This document shows, piece after piece, positions 14,170-24,100 of a stretch of 60,654 nucleotides of DNA. A model generated the notes under the pieces. That model did not search any database, was not told the DNA's origin, and saw nothing but the letters and a program-made list of their open reading frames with translations. This DNA is from a virus. The stretch is taken from IMG/VR virus record IMGVR_UViG_3300023174_000180, positions 1-60,654 of that record; one strand, given 5' to 3'. The position numbers and the translations under genes are program-made. Position 1 is the stretch's first letter, and each line of letters begins with the position of its first letter.

Positions 14170-16010
14170 TAGAGTGCCCTAATAAATATATCAAAGAAAT
14201 AAAAGATGTTAACGCTGAGTTAGCTCAACTTAAAGGCTTTCTTAACGACAAAGAGGCTAAAATAAGTTTAGCAAAATTTTTAAGAGCTAACATAGGTTTT
14301 ACAACAGAACTTATAAGTGGAGTTAAGTTGGCTCCATATCAAGAGATACATCTTAAAGCATTTTTTAATAGAAATTTTAATATGTGTGTCTTTGGTCGTG
14401 GTTGCGGTAAGAGTTTTATGGCTGCAGTTTTTTGTTTTCTTCAATGCGTTTTTGAACCTAATACAAAAATTTTAATAGCTGGCCCTACATTCAGAACTGC
14501 GCGTTTTATATTTAGTAATTTAGAAAAAATAGTCGATAGTCCAGGTGCAGAATTATTAGCTCAATGTTTTGGAGCAAAAGCTAAAAGAAATGATCAATTT
14601 GAATGGCAAATTAATGGAGGAAGCATTGTTGCTATCCCTCTCAACGGAGAAAAAATTCGAGGCTTTCGTGCCAATATTCTTGTGCTTGACGAGTTCCTTT
14701 TGCTTCCAGAAGAAATTATTAAAAACGTTTTAATGCCATTCTTAGTAGCTCCTCAAAACATTAAAGAGAGAATGGAGATTAGAGAATTAGAGGATAAATT
14801 GATTTCAGAAGGCGTTATGAAAGAAGAAGACCGAATGGTTTTTGAAAATACGAGTAAAATGCTTGCGTTTTCTTCTGCGAGCTTTACTTTCGAAAATCTT
14901 TATAAAACTTATAAAGAATGGTGCGAAAAAATTACCAATAATGAAAAAGGAGAAGCTACATATTTTGTAAGTCAAATCAGTTATGAAGCTCTGCCAGAGG
15001 AAATGATTGATAAAACGATTATTGAGGAAGCTCAGAATGGTGGAGCAAGTCATAGTAGTTTTTTAAGAGAATATTGTGCAAGATTTACAGATGGAAGTGA
15101 TAGTTATTTTAATGCAAAAAAAATGGAAGAATGTACTTTGAAATTAGGAGAAAGACCTCATACATTAGTAAAAGGAAATCCAAATAAAAAATATGTTCTT
15201 GGTATCGATCCGAATATGAGTGATAGTCCTAATGCGGATTATTTTGCTATGGCAGTTTTAGAGATAGACGAAGAAAAAAAACAGGCTATATTAGTTCATA
15301 CTTATTCTGGTTTAGGTAATTTAAAGAATCACGTTGCATATTTATATTATATCATGACTAATTTTAATATAGTTATGATGATTCTTGATAATGCAGGAGC
15401 AGATGTATTTTTATCTGCATGTAATGAATCTGAATTATTTAAAAAACATAAATTACATATAAATACATTTGATATAGACTCTGATTTAGAAGGAGTAGAT
15501 TATGAATTAATGATTAGAAATGCTAGAGGTAAATATAATTTAGAAGATAAAAGAATTGCTTTTAATCAAGTATTTACAAGCACATTCATAAGAAGAGCAA
15601 ACGAATACTTGCAGGCTTGTATTGACTATAAGAGAATATGGTTTGCCAGCAGAACAGCTTCAGATGAAACATTTTTTAATGAATCTGTTAATTTGACTAT
15701 ACCAATAGACTTATTAAAAGTAGAAGAAAAAAAGGACTGGACTATTCTAGACTTTATAGAAAACCAAGACGATTTTATATATCAAACTAAAAAACAATGT
15801 GCTCTTGTAGAGCATTCTTCGACTAGCAGAGGAACCCAAACATTCGATTTACCTCAGCACTTAAAAAGAAGCACATCGGCCAATAAAGCTAGAAAAGACA
15901 ATTATTCAGCATTAATGTTAGCTAATTGGGCTTTCAAATGCTATAATGATATGATGAGCCAACCAGAAAAAATAGAAAATCCAACTTTTTCTCCTATAAT
16001 GATAAAATAA
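14166..16010 (+). CDS. terL: Terminase large subunit
   Basis: This 614-residue packaging motor has an ATPase domain with Walker A GRGCGKS (77-83) and Walker B ILVLDEF (D175-E176). An RNase H-like nuclease domain carries D348 (VLGIDPNMSD), D408 (MMILDNAGAD) and D578 (RKDNYSALML). It cuts concatemeric DNA and pumps it into the prohead through the portal encoded next. Length and motif order are normal. The ATG overlaps the stop of the ERCC4 gene. An insertion between the domains (about 215-255) is charged and variable-looking. Confidence 0.95.
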   Translation: MIECPNKYIKEIKDVNAELAQLKGFLNDKEAKISLAKFLRANIGFTTELISGVKLAPYQEIHLKAFFNRNFNMCVFGRGCGKSFMAAVFCFLQCVFEPNTKILIAGPTFRTARFIFSNLEKIVDSPGAELLAQCFGAKAKRNDQFEWQINGGSIVAIPLNGEKIRGFRANILVLDEFLLLPEEIIKNVLMPFLVAPQNIKERMEIRELEDKLISEGVMKEEDRMVFENTSKMLAFSSASFTFENLYKTYKEWCEKITNNEKGEATYFVSQISYEALPEEMIDKTIIEEAQNGGASHSSFLREYCARFTDGSDSYFNAKKMEECTLKLGERPHTLVKGNPNKKYVLGIDPNMSDSPNADYFAMAVLEIDEEKKQAILVHTYSGLGNLKNHVAYLYYIMTNFNIVMMILDNAGADVFLSACNESELFKKHKLHINTFDIDSDLEGVDYELMIRNARGKYNLEDKRIAFNQVFTSTFIRRANEYLQACIDYKRIWFASRTASDETFFNESVNLTIPIDLLKVEEKKDWTILDFIENQDDFIYQTKKQCALVEHSSTSRGTQTFDLPQHLKRSTSANKARKDNYSALMLANWAFKCYNDMMSQPEKIENPTFSPIMIK

Positions 16011-16011
16011 A

Positions 16012-16019
16012 AGTGTAAT
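16012..16019 (+). promoter_or_regulatory. AGTGTAAT phage promoter element
   Basis: AGTGTAAT immediately follows the terL stop and ends 12 bases before the portal ATG. GAAG between them could be a weak ribosome site. Confidence 0.55.
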
Positions 16020-16031
16020 AATTGAAGTAAA

Positions 16032-17945
16032 ATGTCCAAAAAAATACAAAAAAGCCCAAAAAATACCAAAGATGATATCGGCCAGCCTCTTATGGTTGCA
16101 TCTGCTTCCAATAACTATGAGAGTATAGCTTCTTCCCAAGATAGTACTACTACCACAAGAAGAAACGCTGCTTCTACAATAACCAGAACAGACAGATATA
16201 AGAATATTGATGATGGATTAATACCATTCAAATATTCATTGGGCATCAAGAACAGCTCTAATATGAATGTTAGAGATGCTGTAATTTTGTGTCAAAAAGC
16301 TTATTATAATTTTTCTATTTTTAGGAATACTATAGATTTAATGACCGAATTTTCTACAAGTAATATCTTCTTCAGAAATGGAAGTCAAAAAAGTAGAGAC
16401 TTTTTCTCTGCACTTTTTAGAAAAATTAATGTTCACGAACTACAGGATAAGTTTTTTAGAGAGTACTACAGAAGCGGGAACGTGTTCTTGTATAGATTTG
16501 ATAATAAAATAAAAGAAGAAGATGCTCAAAAAATTACTCAGACATTTGGTGCTATATCTAACGCTTCAATAGATCTTCCAGTTAAATACATTATATTAAA
16601 TCCAGCTGATATCCAAATTGGTGGAACTATTAATTTTTCTTCTGGTAAATTTTATAAAATTATAAGTGATTACGAATTAGAGAGATTAAAAAATCCAAGA
16701 ACAGATGAAGACAGGGAAGTTCTTAATGCTTTACCTCCAGAAACTAAAAAATTAATTCAAAGTAAGACTTTAGGAGTTTTAACTCTACCATTAGACAATG
16801 ATAGACTTTGTGCCGTTTTTTATAAAAAGCAAGATTACGAGCCATTCGCAGTACCAATGGGTTTTCCAGTTCTCGAAGATATAAATTGGAAAGCTGAAAT
16901 GAAGAAGATGGATATGGCGATAACTCGCACAACTCAACAAGCTATTCTTTTAGTAACCATGGGCACAGAGCCAGAAAAAGGTGGAGTAAATCAAAAGAAT
17001 TTGGAAGCGATGCAAAAACTTTTCGAAAATCAAAGTGTTGGAAGAGTTTTGATTGCTGATTATACAACAAAAGCTCAATTCGTTATTCCAGATATAGCAA
17101 GCTTAATTGGTCCTCAAAAATATGAAGTAGTTGATAGAGATATTCAAATTGGCTTGAATAATATTCTAATAGGAAATGAAAAATTCGCTAATCAAAGCAT
17201 CAAAGTTCAAGTATTTATAGAAAGATTAAAGCAGGCTAGACAATCATTTATTAATGAATTTTTAATTCCAGAGATCAGGAGAATCAGTAAAGAGTTAGGA
17301 TTCAAAAATTTTCCAACTCCATATTTTGAAGATATTGATTTAAAAGATGACGTTCAATATTCTAGAATTTATACTAGATTAGTTGAGTTAGGAGTATTGA
17401 CTCCAGATGAAGGAATCAAAGCTATAGAAACAGGTATACTACCTAATCAAGAAGAGTCTCAGGAAAGTCAAAACTCTTTCAAAGCTCTTAGAGATAAAGG
17501 CTTGTATCAACCACTGATTGGTGGAGCAAAAGCTAATGAAGCTGGTAGACCACAAGGATCAACAGGAGTTCCACAATCTACAAAACAAGTCAGCCCAATT
17601 GGTCAAGGCAAACAATCCAAAGCTAGCGAAGATAAATTTAGCTTTTTGAAAGTGAAAGAAAATCTTATAGCTGCTCAAAAATTAGAAGAAGAAGTAGCTG
17701 CTTCGCTTCGTAAGAAGCATAATCTTAAAAAGCTAAGTTATTCTCAAAAAGAAATAGCAGAACAAATTTCTAAAATCATTATTGCTAATGAAAGTCCAGA
17801 AAATTGGTCTTCTAAAATAGAAAATTATATAAAAGAACCAATAGATAAAAATCAAGAAGTTGTATCCAATATAAATTCAATAGCTTGCGAGCATCAACTC
17901 GATAGTTATCTAGCAAGCATACTTTATCACAGCAAGGTAAAATAA
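16032..17945 (+). CDS. Portal protein
   Basis: This 637-residue protein directly follows terL. The stretch AVILCQKAYYNFSIFRNTIDL and the following FFREYYRSGNVFLYRF match the N-terminal region of many phage portals. The middle contains the long helices and the QIGLNNILIGNEKFANQS region expected of the stem and crown. The C-terminus (about 500-637) is charged and helical (LIAAQKLEEEVAASLRKKHN) and may extend into the capsid. The N-terminal 50 residues are Ser/Thr/Lys-rich and probably disordered. It forms the dodecameric DNA gate. Confidence 0.85.
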   Translation: MSKKIQKSPKNTKDDIGQPLMVASASNNYESIASSQDSTTTTRRNAASTITRTDRYKNIDDGLIPFKYSLGIKNSSNMNVRDAVILCQKAYYNFSIFRNTIDLMTEFSTSNIFFRNGSQKSRDFFSALFRKINVHELQDKFFREYYRSGNVFLYRFDNKIKEEDAQKITQTFGAISNASIDLPVKYIILNPADIQIGGTINFSSGKFYKIISDYELERLKNPRTDEDREVLNALPPETKKLIQSKTLGVLTLPLDNDRLCAVFYKKQDYEPFAVPMGFPVLEDINWKAEMKKMDMAITRTTQQAILLVTMGTEPEKGGVNQKNLEAMQKLFENQSVGRVLIADYTTKAQFVIPDIASLIGPQKYEVVDRDIQIGLNNILIGNEKFANQSIKVQVFIERLKQARQSFINEFLIPEIRRISKELGFKNFPTPYFEDIDLKDDVQYSRIYTRLVELGVLTPDEGIKAIETGILPNQEESQESQNSFKALRDKGLYQPLIGGAKANEAGRPQGSTGVPQSTKQVSPIGQGKQSKASEDKFSFLKVKENLIAAQKLEEEVAASLRKKHNLKKLSYSQKEIAEQISKIIIANESPENWSSKIENYIKEPIDKNQEVVSNINSIACEHQLDSYLASILYHSKVK

Positions 17946-17946
17946 T

Positions 17947-18306
17947 ATGCCTAATTACATTAGAATTAAACAACTTGATCAGCCAGAGTTAAGTGGTTTT
18001 GTCGCCAATACTATTGGGACTAGTGATTTTGTTGTGAATACTGCTAAAGATTTAGTTTCTGGTTTTGTTGTATCCTATAATGATCCTGCTGGTAATTTTA
18101 CTCTTAGATCTGGCGATCAAACTATAAGTGGAGTTAAAACTTTCTCTACTGGAATATTCGCTCCAAATTTAGTTTACAAAACTGGTAATCAAAATATCGA
18201 CGGAACAAAAACTTTTTCATCTTTACCAACTGTAAATGGTTCTGGCCTAGCGTTAAATCAAGATATAGATTTAAAAGCTATAGCTTATTCAATTGCTTTG
18301 GGATAA
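17947..18306 (+). CDS. Short tail-fibre-type protein with GVKTF repeats
   Basis: This 119-residue protein contains two fibre repeats, DQTISGVKTFSTGIF and NQNIDGTKTFSSLPTVNG. The repeat type is spread through the proteins at 19958-21163 and 21165-24347. The N-terminus (YIRIKQLDQPELSGF) recurs in phage fibre adaptor-like proteins. It starts one base after the portal stop. It probably joins or forms part of the fibre assembly. Confidence 0.6.
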   Translation: MPNYIRIKQLDQPELSGFVANTIGTSDFVVNTAKDLVSGFVVSYNDPAGNFTLRSGDQTISGVKTFSTGIFAPNLVYKTGNQNIDGTKTFSSLPTVNGSGLALNQDIDLKAIAYSIALG

Positions 18307-18309
18307 AAT

Positions 18310-18317
18310 GGTGTAAT
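18310..18317 (+). promoter_or_regulatory. GGTGTAAT promoter-like element
   Basis: GGTGTAAT ends 13 bases before the ATG at 18331, with AGGT between. It matches the octamer except for the first base. Confidence 0.5.
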
Positions 18318-18330
18318 TTAAGGTAAATTT

Positions 18331-18861
18331 ATGAAACAAGCTGTAAATAGTTATTCTTTTGATGCGGTAAATAAAGAAATTGTATTAAATAATATTTTAG
18401 TTGATTTAGATCAAATTCTCCTTATCGCAAATACTACAAAAGCAATTCTTTATTATAATTTCGCGTCAGGATCTAGAATTAAAGCTTTAGTTAAAGATGG
18501 AGCTTCTACTTATTTAACTTTAGACGATGCTACTGATACTTCAGGAGCTAGTAATACTGATGCACTTATTATTTATTATGATGATCACATCAGAAATATT
18601 GGAACTTCCAGCACTTTTGGATCTTTCACAAGCATAACGTCTGCAACGTTAAAAGTAAGCAATACGAATAGAAAAGTTTTAACAATTTATAATCAAGGGC
18701 CAGGAAATTTATATTTATATTATGGCACAGGTGCTTCAGTTTCAAATTACTCAATAAAGCTCAGAATAGGAGATTATTTTGAAATAGATAAGTATACTGG
18801 ACTAGTATCTGCTATTTTTGATTCACCTGGAAGCGTTGCTAAAGTCACGGAGATTACATAA
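18331..18861 (+). CDS. Putative structural protein
   Basis: This 176-residue protein is beta-rich. The first half (YSFDAVNKEIVLNNILVDL, ILYYNFASG) is followed by IIYYDDHIRN and a C-terminal sandwich-like part with LKVSNTNRKVLTIYNQGPGN and YYGTGAS. I do not recognise a specific family. The gene lies inside the fibre block and its stop overlaps the next ATG (TAATG), so a virion or fibre accessory role is likely. Confidence 0.5.
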   Translation: MKQAVNSYSFDAVNKEIVLNNILVDLDQILLIANTTKAILYYNFASGSRIKALVKDGASTYLTLDDATDTSGASNTDALIIYYDDHIRNIGTSSTFGSFTSITSATLKVSNTNRKVLTIYNQGPGNLYLYYGTGASVSNYSIKLRIGDYFEIDKYTGLVSAIFDSPGSVAKVTEIT

Positions 18862-19955
18862 TGCCCTTATTTCGTTCTGACTTCATATTTACTGGAGATC
18901 TAGACGTTTCATTGGGCAACAATAAAACATTCGGTAGATACTCTAATGGAGAAAAAATACCAGCTAGCGGTAAAACTCTTCCAGAAATTTTCCAATTAAG
19001 TTTAGTAGAGCCTATTAATCCCACAGTTTCATTAAACTCCAGCAGCGTGATAGGATTTAACCAAACTTCTATAAATAATACTTTAAGTGCTTCTAATATA
19101 ATAAATAGTTTAAACTCTTCTGTGCAAACTGGTTACATAGAATTCAGAAGAGGAGGTGGCTCTTGGACGAATCTAACTGGAAATCAATCTTCTTCTATTA
19201 ATTATAGTCATTCCTTAACAGATACAAATTTTAATACAAGCCCATTTAATTATAGATATGTAGTCACTGATACAATGGGTGGGACAAATACTGCCACATT
19301 AACAATCAATCCAGTTGCTTACGTTCCGCCAACTATTACAAATATTTCTATTGGCGCAGATGCAGATTTAGGAAATATTTCTACAACCTTAGCTGGAACA
19401 ATTAATAAAAATTCTGCTAATGTAGATTTAAGTAGTTATCAACTTCAATATCATACTGGAGATAATAATTGGACCAATATTGGTGTATCTACTTCTATTT
19501 CTAATTTAAATTTTAGTGTTTCTCATAATAATATAAATTTAGTAAATGCCACAACAATATCTTATAGAATCCAAATTGTAGACCAATATCAAATTACAAA
19601 TTTAAATTTGGGAACGAGATCATTCTTTTATAGAAATTATTTAGGATATAGTTCTAATACAGTTTTGACTTTAACTCAGGTTCAAAATCTAGCAAGTTCG
19701 ATCTTATCTAATTCAAAATCTAGAACAATTTCTTCAGTATCTGCTGGAGCAGCAAATTATACTTATTATTGCTATCAAGCTTCTCAAGGAGATTTATCTT
19801 CGATTATACAGGATAGTGCGTTTCAAGTATTGGGATCATTTATAAAACTAACAGATGTTGTAGGAGTAAATAACTACGGAGCAAATGTAACATATAGAGT
19901 TTATAGATCTAACTCTACAGATGCATTTACAAATGCTTCATTAGTTTTTAATTAA
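18861..19955 (+). CDS. Fibre/appendage protein with Ig-like beta domains
   Basis: The N-terminus of this 364-residue protein has LGNNKTFGRYSNGEKIPASG followed by EIFQLSLVEPINPTVSL. This attachment motif recurs in aquatic phage tail proteins. Two or three Ig-like sandwiches follow (YIEFRRGGGSWTNL, then NYRYVVTDTMG; YQLQYHTGDNNWTNIG, then ISYRIQIVDQYQ). The C-terminal 90 residues are a separate domain with aromatic residues (YTYYCYQASQG). Overall it looks like a trimeric or monomeric appendage. It shares organisation with its neighbour at 19958-21163. Confidence 0.6.
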   Translation: MPLFRSDFIFTGDLDVSLGNNKTFGRYSNGEKIPASGKTLPEIFQLSLVEPINPTVSLNSSSVIGFNQTSINNTLSASNIINSLNSSVQTGYIEFRRGGGSWTNLTGNQSSSINYSHSLTDTNFNTSPFNYRYVVTDTMGGTNTATLTINPVAYVPPTITNISIGADADLGNISTTLAGTINKNSANVDLSSYQLQYHTGDNNWTNIGVSTSISNLNFSVSHNNINLVNATTISYRIQIVDQYQITNLNLGTRSFFYRNYLGYSSNTVLTLTQVQNLASSILSNSKSRTISSVSAGAANYTYYCYQASQGDLSSIIQDSAFQVLGSFIKLTDVVGVNNYGANVTYRVYRSNSTDAFTNASLVFN

Positions 19956-19957
19956 AT

Positions 19958-21163
19958 ATGGCTATTAATTTACCAGACGTCGTTCAGCATAATAATCAAC
20001 TAAACGCAATAGTCGATTCTAATTTTGTTAGAGGTGGTACAAGATCTGTTGCCAATTTAACTGAATTATATCAAATAGGTAGCGGCGCAAATAGCAAAGT
20101 AGATCAGCTTAAAGAAAATGTTACAAGAGTATACGTAAGTGGTGAAAATAAATTTTATTTATTAAAAAATATAAATAGTAGAACAACTTCTGCTGGTTGG
20201 CAACCTGAAAATTATGTTTATACTACTGGAACTCAAACTATAAGTGGAGCAAAAACTTTTACAAATTTAATTACTGCAAATCAATTAAGCATGTTTGATG
20301 TAGATTTGTTCCAAATTTCTGGAGTTAATTTAGAAATATATGATGGAAATGTTAATTTTAAAATTAGACCAACTGTTAATGGTTCTGGAATACAATTAAG
20401 AGGAGAAGTCGCTGATGCTCCACCAAGTTTAAATTTTAATGGTAATAGAAATATAAAAAGAGGCACTTTCCCTTCTGGAGTAAATGCAGGTGGTTCAGAT
20501 ATAATCAGTTTTGTAAATAATGTATTTTTTCCGACTGTGCCTTTATCAATATCTTTAAAAGATAGCCCATTATTGACAGGAGGAATACAAAATTATAGAA
20601 TAACTTTTACAGGATCAATAAACGGTAATGATGAATCTGATGCAGCTTTAGGAGCATTAATAGCTACAGATATTTCTAGTAACCAAACTGTATTTGTGGA
20701 CCCGACTCCACAATTTGGTAATTTTTATTACACAGGATCATATAACGTATCTCAGGACACAGCTATAAAAGTTGATCTCTCTTATTTTAAAGGTACTGAA
20801 AAACAAATTTCTCAAAACGCTAGTATATTATTTGAGTATCCAATGTATTACGCTACTGGTGCTGATAACTTATCTTTTAACCAAATACTTTATGTAAATT
20901 CAGAGTCTAACCAAGGATTAAGACCAGGAGTAGTTATTAAATTAGAAGAAAAATCTGATAAAAAAATTGTATTTAATACAAATAATGAAATTATGTATGC
21001 AGTATTTCCATCTAGTTGGGGAGAGGTAACTAGCATTAAAGATCCAAATGGATTAGAAAATTCAGCAGGATGGCAATTATATTTGCAACCTTCTAATTTC
21101 TATGTTTACAAATCAAGGTATTATTCTAGTGTATCTAACTTTGAATTGACATTTAAATACTAA
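19958..21163 (+). CDS. Tail-fibre protein with GAKTF repeat
   Basis: The N-terminal region of this 401-residue protein is INLPDVVQHNNQLNAIVDSN, followed by RGGTRSVANLTELY and VYVSGENKFYLLKN, a common fibre start. One fibre repeat (TQTISGAKTFTN) and the motif RPTVNGSGIQL come next. A FNGNRNIKRGTFPSGVNAGG segment leads into beta-rich domains. The last 70 residues (VFPSSWGEVTSIKDPNG, then FYVYKSRYY) look like a receptor-side or assembly domain. Confidence 0.65.
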   Translation: MAINLPDVVQHNNQLNAIVDSNFVRGGTRSVANLTELYQIGSGANSKVDQLKENVTRVYVSGENKFYLLKNINSRTTSAGWQPENYVYTTGTQTISGAKTFTNLITANQLSMFDVDLFQISGVNLEIYDGNVNFKIRPTVNGSGIQLRGEVADAPPSLNFNGNRNIKRGTFPSGVNAGGSDIISFVNNVFFPTVPLSISLKDSPLLTGGIQNYRITFTGSINGNDESDAALGALIATDISSNQTVFVDPTPQFGNFYYTGSYNVSQDTAIKVDLSYFKGTEKQISQNASILFEYPMYYATGADNLSFNQILYVNSESNQGLRPGVVIKLEEKSDKKIVFNTNNEIMYAVFPSSWGEVTSIKDPNGLENSAGWQLYLQPSNFYVYKSRYYSSVSNFELTFKY

Positions 21164-21164
21164 T

Positions 21165-24100
21165 ATGAATACAGGAATACCATTAACACTAAACTTTGAT
21201 CTAAAAGCTCCTCTTCCTTTGGACCAAAGATTATCAGTAAATGTAACAGGAGAATTAAATTCTATAATTCAACCATATTCTGGCATGCCAGTCTACTCTG
21301 CTGATACTCAAAAAATGTATTATTTAAAAAATATAGTAAATAATCAAAAATCTTGGGTAGAATTTCCACCTTCAGATGAATTAGTAAAAAACTATGGTAA
21401 TGAAACTATAAATGGAATTAAAACTTTTTCATCTCGTCCAAACGTAAATGGAAGTGGATTTTTAGTGCAAGGTGATATCACACTAGGAGACGTAATTGGT
21501 ATTCCAAATTTTCCAACAAATGCAGTATATAATGATAATTTACTAATGAGTTGTGCTCCCAGTGGATACTTAACAGGAGATGGATATAGTGGAAATTATG
21601 ATGGTGGATATTTCTTTGGAAGAACAAAGATAACTCAAAATACAACTAGAATACTAGAAAGTAGCATAGGTGATAATTTTATTCCAGTGACAGGAACATC
21701 AGTACTGAATGGCTCTTCATTTTCGGGAGCATGGAGATGGTTGTCTTGCAGTAGTGACGCCAAATATATTACAGCTTCTCGTGACTCCAATAACCTTTAC
21801 TCATCAAATGATTTTGGAAGAACTTGGTATACAACAGCTAAAAATATTGGTAATAAAAATTGGAGAGGAATAGCTATGAGTGCTGATGGAAAGTATCAAA
21901 CCGCTGTTTCTACTTCTGAATTTAGTATACAAGGTGTTTTAGCAGTTTCAAATAACTATGGTATTTCTTGGGTAACTAAATACGAAAATACAAATCAGTG
22001 GGTAACACCTGCTATAAGTTCTGATGGAAAATATCAAACTGTTATTTATAGCAATGGAAACCCAGGGCCAGTTTATATTTTTAGATCTACCAATTATGGA
22101 GAAAGCTTTAGTCAAGTTGGCCCAATTGCTAATTCAGTAGCAATAGCAGCTTTAAGATTTATAACAATGAGCAGCGATGGAAAATATCAAACTATTGTTG
22201 CAAGTAAATATATTTTAACTTCTTCTGACTATGGGTTGACTTGGAGACAAGCGTATGTAGCTCCTACAAACATACCCTTCTTTTCAGTTTCTATGACCAC
22301 AAATGGAAGGTTTCAAATAGTTTCAACCTCTGGTGGAACTAGTTTTAATGGGCAAGTTTATGTTTCTAATGACTATGGAAACACTTGGAACATGGTAAAA
22401 GACTTTGGTCGAAATATTAGTTTGACTTCAATTTCTAATAGTGATCATGGTAGACTGATATTAATGAGCATGAAAAATGGATTTATTTTCACTTCTACTG
22501 ATTACGGAAACAATTGGAATGTTAAAACTACAAAACTAAATAATACTACTATTCTTACATCTGCAATTTTAGATACTACAACTGCCAATATTAATGTGGC
22601 TTCGTCAGCTGGAATGTCTATAGTGGATACTAGTGGAAGTAATTTTTTATTAATCGACGATGAAATTTTATATATAACTGCGATCAATGGAAACACTCTT
22701 ACAGTCACTAGAGCATACGCTGGTACAAGAGCATCAACACACGCAAATGGAGCTACAGTTATACTTTCAAATGACTGGCGAAGAACAGCAATTAGCAATG
22801 ATGGTAAATCTTTAATTGCATGTGATAATAATTTTGGTGATCCAGCGACTAATACAAAAGGCGGATATATTTATATTTCTGCAACTGATGAGAAAGTTGA
22901 TGGGAATTTTTATGCAGATAATTTAGTTTATAATGTTGGAAATCAAAATATAAGTGGAGTCAAAAATTTTATTAGTCGTCCACAATTTAATGGATCAAAT
23001 CTTGCAACTACTGCAGATGTACAAGGGGGGATTATTACTGATTATGTTAATTTAACTACATCTCAAAATATCGCAGGAGTAAAAAACTTTACTAGTCGTC
23101 CACAATTTAATACAGCAGACTTAGCTACTGTCTCACAAATTCCTACCAACACAACTTACGTTGATATGACGACAAATCAAACTGTTGTAGGTGTGAAGAA
23201 CTTTAGTAATCGTCCACAGTTTAACAGCGCAGATCTAGCTACCGTCTCACAAATTCCTACCAACACAACTTACGTTGATTTAGCTAGTACTCAAACAATT
23301 CCAGGGGATAAAACTTTCAGCAATGCTCCAAAGGTTTCAGTTGCAGGAGTCCCAAGAGCTTTGGCTATAAAAAATGAAACTGTAGATTTGACTACAGCTC
23401 AAACTGTTGCAGGTGTTAAGAACTTTAGTAGTCGTCCACAGTTTAATGGCATGGATTTAGCAACCACTGGTGAAGCAGCAGCGGGAGGAGGAGGAGCAGC
23501 TATTACTGATTACGTTAAACTTACAACAGATCAAACTATCGCTGGAACTAAAACGTTTTCTAGCACTATAGTTGGATCAATTAATGGTAACGCTGCTACT
23601 GTGACTAACGGAGTTTATACTGCTGGAGATCAAACTATCGGTGGAGTTAAAACGTTTAATAATACTCCAAAAGTTTTAGTTTCAGCGGTATCAAAATCTT
23701 TAGCTTTAAAAGACGATGTTGTAGATTTAACTACAGCTCAAACTGTCGCAGGTGTGAAGAACTTTAGTAGTCGTCCACAGTTTAACAGCGCAGACTTAGC
23801 TACGGTCTCACAAATTCCTACCAACACAACTTACGTTGATATGACTACAGCTCAAACTGTCGCAGGTGTGAAGAACTTTAGTAGTCGTCCACAGTTTAAC
23901 AGCGCAGACTTAGCTACGGTCTCACAAATTCCTACCAACACAACTTACGTTGATATGACGACAAATCAAACTGTTGCAGGAACTAAAACATTTTCTTCTG
24001 CACCAACATTTAGCGCAGGAGCTGATTTTAATTCAAATAAAATAGCAAACGCTATACCAGAAACAGTATCTGTTACAGCTAATTTGACTTTAGATGCAAC

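Noticed and set aside
23100-24000. CRISPR-like or integron-like array
   Set aside because: Repeats are contiguous, in frame, 114 bp long without spacers, and encode a fibre repeat.
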